Counted from the stretch's first letter, positions 9,601 to 17,738 are shown. The stretch is DNA of 64,000 bases from Hyphomicrobiales bacterium (GCA_021732215.1 JAKFVL010000032.1:124001-188000); one strand, 5' to 3'. Notes: generated by a model from the letters alone, not told the origin. Program-made: numbers and translations.

Positions 9601-9889
9601 GGTGGAGCGAGTCCGTCCCAAAATGATGACCGTGATTGCCATCATGGGCGGACTGGTCCCGATCCTGTGGAGCACCGGCGCTGGCTCGGAGCTGATGCAG
9701 CGCATTGCTGTGCCGATGATTGGCGGCATGGTGTCATCAACCGCACTGACACTGATCGTCATCCCGGCGGTCTATGCGGCGATCAAGGGGTGGGGGTTGC
9801 CTAATGAAATTCACTCGGCTGGTCCGGGCAAAGCCAATCCGGAGCCAGTGCCGTCAGCAAAAACTTTTATGCCCCAAGGCACACCGTAA
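6695..9889 (+). CDS. cusA: RND-type Cu(I)/Ag(I) efflux pump
   Basis: At 1064 residues this is a full-length heavy-metal RND pump with 12 membrane segments and two large periplasmic loops. The fourth-segment motif is IGVMIDAAIVMIENAHK (Asp402), the form typical of the monovalent-metal (CusA) subgroup rather than divalent CzcA types. The three Met of the CusA metal relay are present: Met562 in MYMPTTLP, Met612 in EMIET and Met661 in DMLATGI. Their spacing matches E. coli Met573, Met623 and Met672. The pump expels Cu(I) or Ag(I) using the proton gradient. It ends the cusCBA operon; the last residues are polar and variable. Confidence 0.93.
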   Translation: MIARLIDWSARNLVLVLIGTAFAVAAGLYALKHLPLDAIPDLSDTQVIVYTEYKGQAPQVIEDQVTYPLSTAMLTVPKSKVVRGFSFFGVSFVYIIFEDGTDIYWARSRVLEYLNAAARKLPAGVTPTLGPDATGVGWVYQYALQSKDMSLADLRSLQDWNVRFGIAKAEGVAEVASVGGFVKQYNVVVDPNRLRSLNIPLSKVRDVIRGSNMDVGGRTVELSEFEFIVRGRGYLRSVADLSNVVLKVDGGTPVLLKDVARIELGPDERRGITELNGEGEVASGIALQRFGQNALDVIDNVKARLVEMASSLPKGVEIIPVYDRSRLIHDAIETLKATLIEESVIVALVCFVFLLHVRSALVAILMLPVGILMAFAAMKVLGLGSNIMSLGGIAIAIGVMIDAAIVMIENAHKHLERAAADKPRIEVLIEAASEVGPALFFSLLIITVSFLPIFTMEAQEGRLFSPLAFTKTFAMAAAAILSVTLVPALMVIFIRGKIVPEHKNPVNRFLIWVYRPVIEGVLKAKTLTIALAVAALIVSIWPASRLGTEFMPSLNEGTLMYMPTTLPGLSVTKAAEILQTQNQIIKTFPEVESVYGKAGRAETATDPAPTEMIETVVNLKPKAQWRAGLTVDGLIAQLDKALQFPGVSNAWTMPIKARTDMLATGIRTPIGIKVLGTDLVEMEKLARQIEVVVKAVPGTSSAYAERVIGGYYMEVVPNRDSLARYGLMVSDVQDTVSTALGGETITTTVEGRERYGVNVRYPRDLRSDPQSIARDVLVGMPAGGTVPLGEVAAIKLTRGPTTIRTENGQLAIYIFVDIRDRDLGGYVADAKAAVAASIQFPPGSYVVWSGQFEYLERAKAKLKIVVPLTLLIIFLLLYLNFRRLTETLIVMLSLPFALVGGLWLMWWLGFNFSVAVAVGFIALAGVAAETGVIMLIYLDHALAEVKAARAAKGERLTRADLHDAIMLGAVERVRPKMMTVIAIMGGLVPILWSTGAGSELMQRIAVPMIGGMVSSTALTLIVIPAVYAAIKGWGLPNEIHSAGPGKANPEPVPSAKTFMPQGTP

Positions 9890-10222
9890 GGGACACCATG
9901 ATTGGTGCTTGCTCGATCGCGATATGGCTTGAGACGGTTTCGTCTGTCGGGCGGCCTGACTTTAAGACCACCAGCGGAGCAGCCTGACTAAATCACGGAT
10001 ATCATTACGAGAGTAATTTGGGGTTCTTCTCCCTCCTCTCCGCCAGTTCTTCGCCCGGCAGTCATCGTTTCGAGCAGCCGATTTCGCAGCGATATCGAAC
10101 CGCCGATTTCCTGCGCGTCCCGAGACAAGATGGCTGATGACAGGTCAAGTCCCGGGCCTATAATCCGCTACCGGCAAGCGACGGACGGAACCATTTTTCA
10201 GGCCTCTCGCGGAGATCACATC
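9890..10222 (+). other. Intergenic stretch holding the distal island border
   Basis: No gene is seen between cusA and the ABC binding protein. The stretch contains the partial tRNA-Ser 3' end copy at 10020-10045. After it, the sequence up to the ATG at 10223 shows nothing recognisable beyond a GGAG at 10211-10214 that serves the next gene. Confidence 0.6.
10020..10045 (+). repeat. Degenerate copy of the tRNA-Ser 3' end (attR-like)
   Basis: GGGGTTC and CCCTCCTCTCCGCCA match 3170-3196 of tRNA-Ser(CGA), including the CCA end. Three changed bases and one missing C separate them. No acceptor 5' half, D-arm or anticodon arm precedes it, so it is a fragment and not a second tRNA gene. It marks the presumed far end of the inserted block. 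Confidence 0.6.
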
Positions 10223-11869
10223 ATGATTCATCATCCTATGAAATCCGGCGGCGTCAGCCATCGGTCTGTCATTCACATGCGCCACGGCCGGTTCGCGCTC
10301 GCTCTGTCCGCGGCCTTGCTGCTCGCGACCGTGGCGGCGGACGCCCGCCCGCTGAAATGGGCGCGATCGGGCGATAGCCTCACGCTCGATCCGCATGCCC
10401 AGAACGAAGGCCCGACCCACGCATTGGCCCATCACTTCTATGAGCCGCTGATCCATCGCGATTTTCAGGGCAAGGAAGTCGCAGCGCTCGCTGTCTCCTG
10501 GAAGATCACCGACGATCCGGCGATCTGGGAGTTCAAACTCCGGCCCAACGTGAAATTTCACAACGGCAATGCGTTCGACGCCGACGATGTGGTGTTCTCG
10601 CTCGACCGCGCGCGGCAGCCGACCTCGGACATGAAGGGCGCGATCACCTCGATCGAAAGCGTCACCAAGGTCGATCCCCTGACCGTTCTGATCAAGACCA
10701 GGGGCCCCAATCCCCTGCTTCCGAATACGCTGACCGATATCTTCATCATGGACAAGGAATGGTCGGAGACGAACAAGGTTCAGAAGCCGCAGGACTTCAA
10801 GAACAAGGAAGAAAATTTCGCCGTCCGCAACGCCAACGGCACCGGTGCGTTCCAGCTCGTCTCGCGCGAGCCGGACGTGAAGACGGTGATGAAGCGCAAC
10901 GACAGCTATTGGGGCATCGGCCAGTTTCCGATGCAGATCACCGAGCTGACCTACATCCCGATCAAGGCCGATGCGACACGGCTCGCCGCGCTGCTGTCGG
11001 GCGAAGTCGATTTCGTTCAGGACGTGCCGGTGCAGGACATCGAGCGCCTTCGCGGGCAACAGAACCTGCGCGTCAATGTGGGGCCTGAGAATCGCAGCAT
11101 CTTCTTCGGCATGGATGTCGCCTCGGCCGATCTGAAGACCGACAACGTCGAGGGCAAGAATCCGTTCGCGGACAAGCGCGTGCGGCAGGCCATGAACATG
11201 GCGCTGAACCGGCAGGCCATCCAGCGCGTCGCGATGCGCGGCCAGTCGCTGCCGGCCGGCATGATTGCGCCGTCCTTTGTCAACGGCTGGAGCAAGGAGC
11301 TCGATGCGTTTCCTGCGGGCGACGTCAACGCCGCCAGGAAGCTGCTGGCCGATGCCGGCTATCCGAACGGCTTCAGCATCACGCTGCATTGCCCGAACGA
11401 CCGTTACGTCAACGACGAGGCGATCTGTCAGGCGGCGGTCGGCATGTGGGGTCAGATCGGCGTCAAGGTGAATCTGGTCTCGCAATCGAAGTCGATCCAC
11501 TTCCCGCTGATCCAGAAAGTGCCGCCGGAGACCGAGTTCTATATGCTCGGCTGGGGCGTGCCGACGTTCGATTCGGAATATGTCTTTTCGTTCCTGTATC
11601 ACTCCCGCGCCGACAAGTACGGCAGCTGGAACGCGACCCGCTACGCCAACGCCGACGCCGACAAGATGATCGAATCGCTGTCGAGCGAGGTCGACAAGGC
11701 CAAGCGCGACGCGACGATCGCCAAGCTCTGGACCTTGTTCAAGGAGGAGGTCATCTATCTGCCGGTGCATCATCAGACGCTCGCCTATGGCATGAAGTCG
11801 GGATTCGACATCCCGGTCGACGTGGCGAACCAGCCGAAGATGAAATACGTATCGTTCAAGACTAACTGA
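10223..11869 (+). CDS. ABC transporter periplasmic binding protein, family 5 (peptide/opine type)
   Basis: The 548-residue protein has a signal peptide ending near ATVAADARP (about residue 45). It has the extracellular solute-binding family 5 fold, with LKWARSGDSLTLDPHAQNEG at the mature start and WEFKLRPNVKFHNG as the family signature. Family members bind di- and oligopeptides, nickel, opines or other small molecules; the ligand cannot be read here. The ATG at 10223 has GGAG eight bases ahead and is preferred to the in-frame ATG at 10130, which adds a polar extension. It heads a five-gene operon with two permeases and two ATPases. Confidence 0.9.
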   Translation: MIHHPMKSGGVSHRSVIHMRHGRFALALSAALLLATVAADARPLKWARSGDSLTLDPHAQNEGPTHALAHHFYEPLIHRDFQGKEVAALAVSWKITDDPAIWEFKLRPNVKFHNGNAFDADDVVFSLDRARQPTSDMKGAITSIESVTKVDPLTVLIKTRGPNPLLPNTLTDIFIMDKEWSETNKVQKPQDFKNKEENFAVRNANGTGAFQLVSREPDVKTVMKRNDSYWGIGQFPMQITELTYIPIKADATRLAALLSGEVDFVQDVPVQDIERLRGQQNLRVNVGPENRSIFFGMDVASADLKTDNVEGKNPFADKRVRQAMNMALNRQAIQRVAMRGQSLPAGMIAPSFVNGWSKELDAFPAGDVNAARKLLADAGYPNGFSITLHCPNDRYVNDEAICQAAVGMWGQIGVKVNLVSQSKSIHFPLIQKVPPETEFYMLGWGVPTFDSEYVFSFLYHSRADKYGSWNATRYANADADKMIESLSSEVDKAKRDATIAKLWTLFKEEVIYLPVHHQTLAYGMKSGFDIPVDVANQPKMKYVSFKTN

Positions 11870-11881
11870 TCGCGAACAGGA

Positions 11882-11908
11882 TTGCGGGAGCCTGAACAGC
11901 TCCCGCAA
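11882..11908 (+). promoter_or_regulatory. Intercistronic stem-loop after the binding-protein gene
   Basis: TTGCGGGAGC (11882-11891) and GCTCCCGCAA (11899-11908) form a perfect 10-bp stem with a seven-base loop. No T-run follows. Such stems behind ABC binding-protein genes commonly protect the upstream message from 3' decay or cause partial termination. That would give more binding protein than permease. Confidence 0.75.
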
Positions 11909-11916
11909 CCGTTCAG

Positions 11917-12879
11917 ATGATCGCGCATCTTGTCCGCAGCATGTTGCAGGGCGCCCTCGTCATCCTGACGGTGGGGCTGATCGCTTTCTCCATGTTCCGT
12001 TTCGTTGGCGATCCGGTCGCAACGCTGGCCGGGCAGGAAGCGACCGATGCCGATCGCGCCGAACTCACGGAACGGCTCGGGCTGAACGATCCGTTTCCGG
12101 TTCAGTTCGCCCGATTCCTCGGTCATGCCGCGCAGGGCGACTTCGGTATTTCCTACCGCCAGGCGCGCCCCGTGGCCGATCTGCTCGCCGAGCGGCTGCC
12201 CGCCACGCTCGAGCTCGCGGTGCTGTCCGCGCTGTTCGCGTTCGTGTTCGGCGTTGTGTTCGGCGTCTACGCCGCGATCAACCGCCGCGGTGTCGTTGCG
12301 AACGCCATCATGGTCGTCTCGCTGATCGGCGTCTCGCTGCCGACGTTCCTGATCGGCATCGGGCTGATCTATCTGTTCGCCGTCACGCTCGGCTGGCTGC
12401 CGTCGTTCGGCCGCGGAGACGTGGTGCGGATCGGCTGGTGGACGACGGGCCTTCTGACCGAAAGCGGACGCAAGTCACTGGTGCTGCCGGTGCTGACGCT
12501 GGGCTTTTTCCAGTTGACGCTCATCATGCGGCTGGTGCGCGCCGAAATGCTGGAAACCCTGCGCGCCGAGTATGTGCGGTTTGCACGCGCGCGCGGCCTG
12601 CCGGAGCGGCGCATCCTGTTTCGTCACGCCTTGCGCAACACCATGATTCCCGTCATCACCATCGTCGGCCTGCAACTCGGTTCGGTCATCGCGTTCGCCA
12701 TCGTCACCGAGAGCGTGTTCCAGTGGCCCGGCCTCGGCGCGCTGTTCGTCAATGCCGTGCAGTTCGTCGATATTCCGGTGATGGCCGCTTACCTGATGTT
12801 CGTCGCCTTCGTGTTCGCGGTGGTGAATTTCATGACCGATCTTGTTTATGTGACGATCGATCCGCGGCTGAAATCCTGA
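11917..12879 (+). CDS. ABC transporter permease, DppB type
   Basis: This 320-residue inner-membrane protein has six predicted membrane segments. It carries the DppB/OppB features: an N-terminal segment followed by a periplasmic loop (GLNDPFPVQFARFLGHAAQGDFGISYR), and the EAA loop EYVRFARARGLPERRILFRHALRN (about 212-235) that contacts the ATPase. It pairs with the next permease to form the translocation path. It follows the binding-protein gene after a stem-loop and is separated from the next gene by 13 bases. Confidence 0.92.
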   Translation: MIAHLVRSMLQGALVILTVGLIAFSMFRFVGDPVATLAGQEATDADRAELTERLGLNDPFPVQFARFLGHAAQGDFGISYRQARPVADLLAERLPATLELAVLSALFAFVFGVVFGVYAAINRRGVVANAIMVVSLIGVSLPTFLIGIGLIYLFAVTLGWLPSFGRGDVVRIGWWTTGLLTESGRKSLVLPVLTLGFFQLTLIMRLVRAEMLETLRAEYVRFARARGLPERRILFRHALRNTMIPVITIVGLQLGSVIAFAIVTESVFQWPGLGALFVNAVQFVDIPVMAAYLMFVAFVFAVVNFMTDLVYVTIDPRLKS

Positions 12880-12892
12880 GGAAGGCGAGGGC

Positions 12893-13849
12893 GTGGTCTC
12901 ACAATCCGGAAACGAAGCGGGCGGTCCAGCCGGAACAGGCTGGCTGGCGCGCGCGTGGGATTCCGATGTCGGCTATTCGTTTCGCACCTCGCCGGTCGCC
13001 ATCGGCGCGGCGTTTGTCAGCGGCCTGATTATTCTTGCCACTGTGTTCGCGAACGTCATCACGCCGCAGAACCCGTTCGATGCCGCCACACTCAACCTGA
13101 TGGACGGCTTCACGCCACCGGGCGAAGCGGGCGCAGGCTCCGGCATGACGTTCGGTCTGGGCGCGGACAGTCAAGGCCGGGACGTGTACTCGGCCATTCT
13201 CTACGGCACGCGCGTGTCGCTGCTGATCGGCTTCGCCTCGACGGTCTTCTCGCTCGTGTTCGGCGTGACGCTCGGCCTCGTCGCCGGCTATGTCGGCGGC
13301 CGGATCGAGGCGCTCATCATGCGCATCGCCGATATCCAGCTCTCGTTTCCCGCCATCCTCGTGGCGCTTCTGGTGTTCGGCGTTGCGCGCGGGCTGATGC
13401 CTCCCTCGCTGCACGAGCAGATGACCTTCGCGGTGATGACCATCGCCATCGGCCTGTCGAACTGGGCGCAATATGCCCGCACGGTGCGGGCCTCGACGAT
13501 GGTGGAAAAGCGCAAGGAGTATGTCGACGCCGCCCGCGTCATCGGGCTGCGGCCGTTTCCGGTGATGATCCGCCATGTGTTGCCCAACGTCGCCGGTCCC
13601 GTACTCGTCATCGCCACCATCAATCTGGCGCTCGCGATTCTTGAGGAGGCGACGCTGTCGTTCCTCGGCGTCGGAATGCCGCCAACCCAGCCCTCGCTCG
13701 GGACGCTGATCCGGATCGGTCAGCAATTTCTGTTTTCGGGAGAGTGGTGGATCCTGTTGTTTCCCTCGCTCGCCCTGGTGATCCTCGCGCTCGCCATCAA
13801 TCTGTTCGGCGACTGGCTGCGCGACGCTCTCAACCCGAAGCTGCGATGA
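12893..13849 (+). CDS. ABC transporter permease, DppC type
   Basis: The 318-residue protein starts with GTG after GAGG. It has an N-terminal cytoplasmic part, then six membrane segments. It contains the DppC signature FGLGADSQGRDVYSAILYGTRVSL and the EAA loop YVDAARVIGLRPFPVMIRHVLPN. It is the second channel subunit. Its stop overlaps the start of the first ATPase gene (ATGA at 13846-13849), so translation is probably coupled. Confidence 0.92.
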   Translation: MVSQSGNEAGGPAGTGWLARAWDSDVGYSFRTSPVAIGAAFVSGLIILATVFANVITPQNPFDAATLNLMDGFTPPGEAGAGSGMTFGLGADSQGRDVYSAILYGTRVSLLIGFASTVFSLVFGVTLGLVAGYVGGRIEALIMRIADIQLSFPAILVALLVFGVARGLMPPSLHEQMTFAVMTIAIGLSNWAQYARTVRASTMVEKRKEYVDAARVIGLRPFPVMIRHVLPNVAGPVLVIATINLALAILEEATLSFLGVGMPPTQPSLGTLIRIGQQFLFSGEWWILLFPSLALVILALAINLFGDWLRDALNPKLR

Positions 13850-14820
13850 ACGAGCCGTTGTTGTCCGTTCGCAATCTCCGTGTCGAATTTCCGACGCGAC
13901 GCGGCATTCTGACGGCCCTCGACGGCGTGTCGTTCGATATCGCGGCCGGCGAGATTTTGGGCGTGGTCGGCGAATCCGGCGCGGGAAAGTCGATCACCGG
14001 GGCTGCGATCATCGGGCTGCTCGAACCGCCTGGCCGCATCGCCGGCGGCGAAATCAGGCTCAAGGGCGAACGGATCGACAATCTGCCCGCAGATGGCTTG
14101 CGCCGGATTCGCGGCAAACGCATCAGCATGGTGTTTCAGGACCCGCTGACGGCGCTCAATCCGCTGTTCCGGATCGGCGAGCAGCTCTCGGAGACCATCC
14201 AGCTTCACACCGGCATGAAGCCCGCAGCTGCACGCGAGCGCGCCGTCGCCCTGCTCACCGATGTCGGCATTCCGGCGGCGAGCCGCAGGATCGATGCCTA
14301 TCCGCATCAATTCTCCGGCGGCATGCGTCAGCGGGTGGTGCTGGCGCTGGCGCTGGCCGCCGATCCGGAGCTGATCATCGCCGACGAGCCGACCACGGCG
14401 CTCGACGTCTCGGTGCAGGCGCAGATCATCGGCCTGATGAAACGGCTGTGCCGCGAGCACCGTGTCGCCATCATGCTGATCACCCACGACATGGGCGTCA
14501 TCGCCGAAACCGCGGACCGCGTCGCGGTGATGTATGCCGGACGGATCGCGGAGATCGGCCCGGCGCGAGACGTCATCAAGAACGCGCATCATCCCTATAC
14601 CCAGGGCTTGATGGGCGCGATCCCGACGCTGGTGGCGGCGGCCGGGCGCCTCACGCAGATTCCCGGAACGATGCCGCGCCTCGATGCGATTCCGAAGGGT
14701 TGCGCTTTCAACCCGCGCTGTCCGCACACGTTCGCTCGCTGCGTCGTCGAGAGGCCGGAACTGCTGCAAGCGGAACGCTCCAGGGCTGCGTGCTGGCTTC
14801 ACGCGAAGGCGGCGATATGA
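13846..14820 (+). CDS. ABC transporter ATPase, DppD type
   Basis: The 324-residue ATPase has Walker A GESGAGKS (about 45-52), signature FSGGMRQRV, Walker B LIIADEPTTALD and the switch His in ITHDMG. The C-terminal oligopeptide-transporter extension contains CAFNPRCPHTFARC, a Cys pattern that binds a 4Fe-4S cluster in Dpp/Opp ATPases. A longer in-frame start at 13744 lies inside the preceding permease gene and is unlikely. The start overlaps that gene and the stop overlaps the next ATPase gene. Confidence 0.93.
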   Translation: MNEPLLSVRNLRVEFPTRRGILTALDGVSFDIAAGEILGVVGESGAGKSITGAAIIGLLEPPGRIAGGEIRLKGERIDNLPADGLRRIRGKRISMVFQDPLTALNPLFRIGEQLSETIQLHTGMKPAAARERAVALLTDVGIPAASRRIDAYPHQFSGGMRQRVVLALALAADPELIIADEPTTALDVSVQAQIIGLMKRLCREHRVAIMLITHDMGVIAETADRVAVMYAGRIAEIGPARDVIKNAHHPYTQGLMGAIPTLVAAAGRLTQIPGTMPRLDAIPKGCAFNPRCPHTFARCVVERPELLQAERSRAACWLHAKAAI

Positions 14821-15836
14821 GCGCGGAGACGAAGGACCTGGCATCCGCGCCGCTGGTCAGGGCCGATCGGCTGACCTGCCGGTTCGACGTGTCGCGGCCG
14901 TGGCTGGAACGAGTCGTCGCAGGTGCGCCGCGGCAGACGCTGACCGCGGTCGCGGATCTGTCGTTCGAGATAGCGCGCCGCGAGACGTTTGCGTTTGTCG
15001 GGGAATCCGGCTCCGGCAAATCGACGGTCGCCCGCATGGTCGTCGGCTTGCAGCAGCCCACGTCCGGCGACGTGACGATCGACGGCATTTCGATGTCGGA
15101 CCCCCGCAGCGCCGCCGCCCGCGAGAAGCTGCGGCAACGTCTGCAGATGATTTTCCAGGATCCGTTCGCGAGTCTCAACCCGCGCTGGCGCGTCGATCGC
15201 ATCGTCGCCGAGCCGATCCGCGCCTTTGGTATCGCCGACGGCGCCGCGGCCGAGCAGCGCGTGGCCGAACTGCTGCAACTCGTTGGACTGAGCCGGACCG
15301 ATAGCCGGAAATATCCGCACGAGTTTTCCGGAGGACAACGCCAACGCATCGCGATCGCGCGTGCGCTGTCGGCCAATCCGGAATTCATCGTGTGCGACGA
15401 GCCGACGTCGGCCCTCGACGTATCCGTGCAGGCGCAGATTCTCAATCTGATGCGCGATCTGCAGGATCGCCTCGGTCTGACCTATCTGTTCATCTCGCAC
15501 AATCTCGCGGTGGTGCGGCAGATGGCGACCCGCGTCGGCGTGATGTATCTCGGCCGGCTGGTCGAGGTCGCGCCGCGCGACGAATTGTTCGCGCGGCCGC
15601 GCCATCCGTATACGCGGATGCTGCTCGATGCCGTTCCCGATCTCGACATGGTCGGCCGGCAGCGCAAGCCGGTGGTCGGCGAGATTCCCAACCCGATCTC
15701 GCCGCCGGGCGGATGCAGCTTCCATCCGCGCTGTCCGCTGGCGTTCGACCGCTGCCGGACCGAGCTGCCGGTCATGACCGACAGCGCTGGCGCGCTCGTT
15801 GCCTGTCATGCCGTCGCGGACGGGCGAATCTCATAG
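14817..15836 (+). CDS. ABC transporter ATPase, DppF type
   Basis: The 339-residue second ATPase has Walker A GESGSGKST, signature FSGGQRQRI, Walker B FIVCDEPTSALD and switch His in ISHNLAV. The C-terminal FHPRCPLAFDRC matches the Fe-S binding end of this family. It pairs with the preceding ATPase as a heterodimer driving the transporter and ends the operon. The ATG at 14817 overlaps the previous stop; the frame is open farther upstream only within the preceding gene. Confidence 0.93.
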   Translation: MSAETKDLASAPLVRADRLTCRFDVSRPWLERVVAGAPRQTLTAVADLSFEIARRETFAFVGESGSGKSTVARMVVGLQQPTSGDVTIDGISMSDPRSAAAREKLRQRLQMIFQDPFASLNPRWRVDRIVAEPIRAFGIADGAAAEQRVAELLQLVGLSRTDSRKYPHEFSGGQRQRIAIARALSANPEFIVCDEPTSALDVSVQAQILNLMRDLQDRLGLTYLFISHNLAVVRQMATRVGVMYLGRLVEVAPRDELFARPRHPYTRMLLDAVPDLDMVGRQRKPVVGEIPNPISPPGGCSFHPRCPLAFDRCRTELPVMTDSAGALVACHAVADGRIS

Positions 15837-15869
15837 CGTTCGTGAGACCGTCGTATTTCGACGATGATA

Positions 15870-16319
15870 TCAGCCCTTGCGCGTGTGGCCCCAGGTCTCG
15901 TCCCAATCCTCGCCCGCGGCGTCGATGACACGGCCGTCGGCCTCGAAGAACTTGTTCGGCACCTGGAAGATCGCGAGCATCAGTCCGCCGTCCGGACACC
16001 ACGCGACGTGGCGAGAGCCTTGCTCGCGCCAGATGAATTCGCCGGCCTTGCATTCGATGCCTTGCGCCGGACCTTCCTTGTCGACCAGCGAGCCTTCGAG
16101 AACGTAGGTCTGCTCGATATTGACGTGCTCGTGGTCGGGCAGGATAGCGCCCGGCGCGAACCGCATCAGCGCGGTCATCAGGCCGGTCTTGCGATCGAAC
16201 AGCAGCGTCTTGGCTTCGCAACCGGGAAAACGGGTCTTCTGCCATTCCATGCTGTCGGGGCGAACGAGATGGGAATGCGCGTCAGCGGCCTGCGCAGAAG
16301 CGGGAGTCATGGCGTCCAT
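15870..16319 (-). CDS. Cupin-domain protein (ChrR-like)
   Basis: This 149-residue single-domain cupin has the first metal motif in PDHEHVNIEQTYVLEG (two His and a Glu) and the second motif around GEFIWREQGSRHVAWCPDG. FPGCEAKTLLFDRKTGLMTALMRFAPGA resembles anti-sigma ChrR-type cupins that bind zinc, but the N-terminal anti-sigma half is missing. It may be a small metal-dependent enzyme or sensor. GGAGG precedes the ATG at 16319. It is convergent with the ABC operon and has no partner of its own. Confidence 0.8.
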   Translation of the reverse strand: MDAMTPASAQAADAHSHLVRPDSMEWQKTRFPGCEAKTLLFDRKTGLMTALMRFAPGAILPDHEHVNIEQTYVLEGSLVDKEGPAQGIECKAGEFIWREQGSRHVAWCPDGGLMLAIFQVPNKFFEADGRVIDAAGEDWDETWGHTRKG

Positions 16320-16643
16320 GGCGATCCTCCGTCCTGATGTTTTTGTTTAGATTGTTTGACCCGATCCTAACAGCTTTGCCCTCGGTCGCCAGCCGGATCG
16401 GCGCTGGCGAATGCTCTCAAGGCGTAACGGTCAGCCGATGTCCTTGCGTTTCTTCCTGCTGCGAAAACCACCAGACGACGCCGTTGCCGCCGCTGATGCC
16501 GCCGCGACAATCGCCGTCATGGCGCCGTCGCGGGCGCGGCTATCACACGACAAAATCGCAACGGCGATGCGCCGGCCGCGGAACATCTTTCGCCGCCGCG
16601 CATTGCCTCTTCGAAGACGGAATCGGATCAACCGACAGTCATC
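16320..16643 (+). other. Gene-free region upstream of the orphan terminator
   Basis: No protein-coding gene is convincing on either strand between the cupin start and the terminator at 16644. Frames that stay open are Arg-rich shadows of GC-rich DNA. The presence of a strong terminator behind it leaves room for a small RNA on the plus strand. Confidence 0.35.
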
Positions 16644-16685
16644 AAAAGGAGCCGTGCGGCTTGATCCCGCACGGCTCCTTTTTCG
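16644..16685 (+). terminator. Strong rho-independent terminator, bidirectional in form
   Basis: AAAAGGAGCCGTGCGG (16644-16659) pairs perfectly with CCGCACGGCTCCTTTT (16667-16682) across a seven-base loop and is followed by more T. The A-run on the left makes it usable from the minus strand too. No annotated gene on either strand reads into it, which is unusual. Confidence 0.85.
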
Positions 16686-16853
16686 TGGTCCGGGTCTCGT
16701 TCTGTTAATTCAAGTCTTGCGCCGATTGGCCCCGAGCCACGCTGCAAGCGGCGTTTTGCTGCCGCCTGCTTTATTGTCGCACCTGGCCTGTTTCATGATA
16801 TGTCGGCCCTTGCGGGTTGCTCCGGTCCTGAGCGACCGGCATCTGGGCAGCCG

Positions 16854-17738
16854 ATGATCGACAAACTCGAATTCATGATTGCGCTGGCGCACGAGCAGCA
16901 TTTCGGGCGCGCTGCGGAGCTGTGCAACGTCAGCCAGCCCACGCTTTCCGCCGCGATCAAGCAGCTCGAAGAAAGTTTCGGCATGATGCTGGTCAAGCGC
17001 GGCTCGCGGTTTCAGGGTTTTACGCCCGAAGGCGAGCGGGTGCTGGAATGGGCCCGGCGGATCGTCAACGACTCCCGCGCCATGCGGCAGGATGTCGAAT
17101 CCTTGAAGCGCGGCCTGACCGGCCACATCAGGATCGCCGCGATCCCGACCGCGCTGGCGATGACGGCGACGCTGACGACGCCGTTTCGCGCCCGCCATCC
17201 GGGCGTCCGCTTCACCATCCTGTCGCGCACCTCGATCGAAATCCTGCGGCTGATCGAGAATTTCGAGGTCGATGCGGGCTTGACCTATCTGGACAACGAG
17301 CCGCTCGGCAACGTCAGCACGGTGTCGCTCTATCGCGAGAACTACCGCCTGCTGACGTCCGCGGATGGCGCGTTGGGCGACCGCGAGAGCGTGACCTGGG
17401 CCGAGGTCGGCAGCATTCCGCTATGCCTGCTGACGCCGGACATGCAGAACCGCCGCATCATCGACCGCATGCTTGAGCAGGCCGGGACGCGGGTTTCGCC
17501 GACTCTCGAATCCAATTCGATGATCGTGCTGTACGCCCATGTCCGCACCGGACGATGGGCGAGTGTGATGCCGGGCCTTTTGGCGGAAACGCTCGGGCTG
17601 ACCGACAAGGTGCGCTCGATCCCGATCACCGACCCGGAAAGCGTCCATACCGTGGGCCTTGTCGTTCCGATCCGGGAGCCCATGACCCCCATTGCCATGG
17701 CGCTGGTCAGCGAGGCCAAAAAGGCGGCGTCTGCCTGA
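16854..17738 (+). CDS. LysR-family regulator next to the formate dehydrogenase operon
   Basis: The 294-residue protein has an N-terminal winged HTH (about 1-60, with HFGRAAELCNVSQPTLSAAIKQLE) and a LysR substrate-binding domain (about 90-290). A Met at 16800 would add 18 residues before the HTH; MIDKLEFMIALAHEQHFGRA fits the family start better. It lies 202 bases before fdsG in the same direction. Such regulators next to fds operons (FdsR) control formate dehydrogenase, and this one is the obvious candidate. The inducer, presumably formate or a C1 signal, is not shown by the sequence. Confidence 0.88.
   Translation: MIDKLEFMIALAHEQHFGRAAELCNVSQPTLSAAIKQLEESFGMMLVKRGSRFQGFTPEGERVLEWARRIVNDSRAMRQDVESLKRGLTGHIRIAAIPTALAMTATLTTPFRARHPGVRFTILSRTSIEILRLIENFEVDAGLTYLDNEPLGNVSTVSLYRENYRLLTSADGALGDRESVTWAEVGSIPLCLLTPDMQNRRIIDRMLEQAGTRVSPTLESNSMIVLYAHVRTGRWASVMPGLLAETLGLTDKVRSIPITDPESVHTVGLVVPIREPMTPIAMALVSEAKKAASA

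Larger units (their letters stand above)
3197..10045 (+). mobile_element. Putative tRNA-Ser-integrated island carrying cusCBA
   Basis: The block begins directly after the tRNA-Ser(CGA) 3' end. It finishes at a degenerate second copy of that end (10020-10045: GGGGTTC, then CCCTCCTCTCCGCCA). Aligned to 3170-3196, 23 of 27 positions agree, with three substitutions and one deleted C. Tyrosine-integrase elements use tRNA 3' ends as attachment sites and leave such a direct repeat at the far border. The cargo is a Met-rich small protein and cusC-cusB-cusA, a typical island load. No integrase, relaxase or transposase remains, so the element would be defective or only part of a larger one. The island status is inferred. 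Confidence 0.5.
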
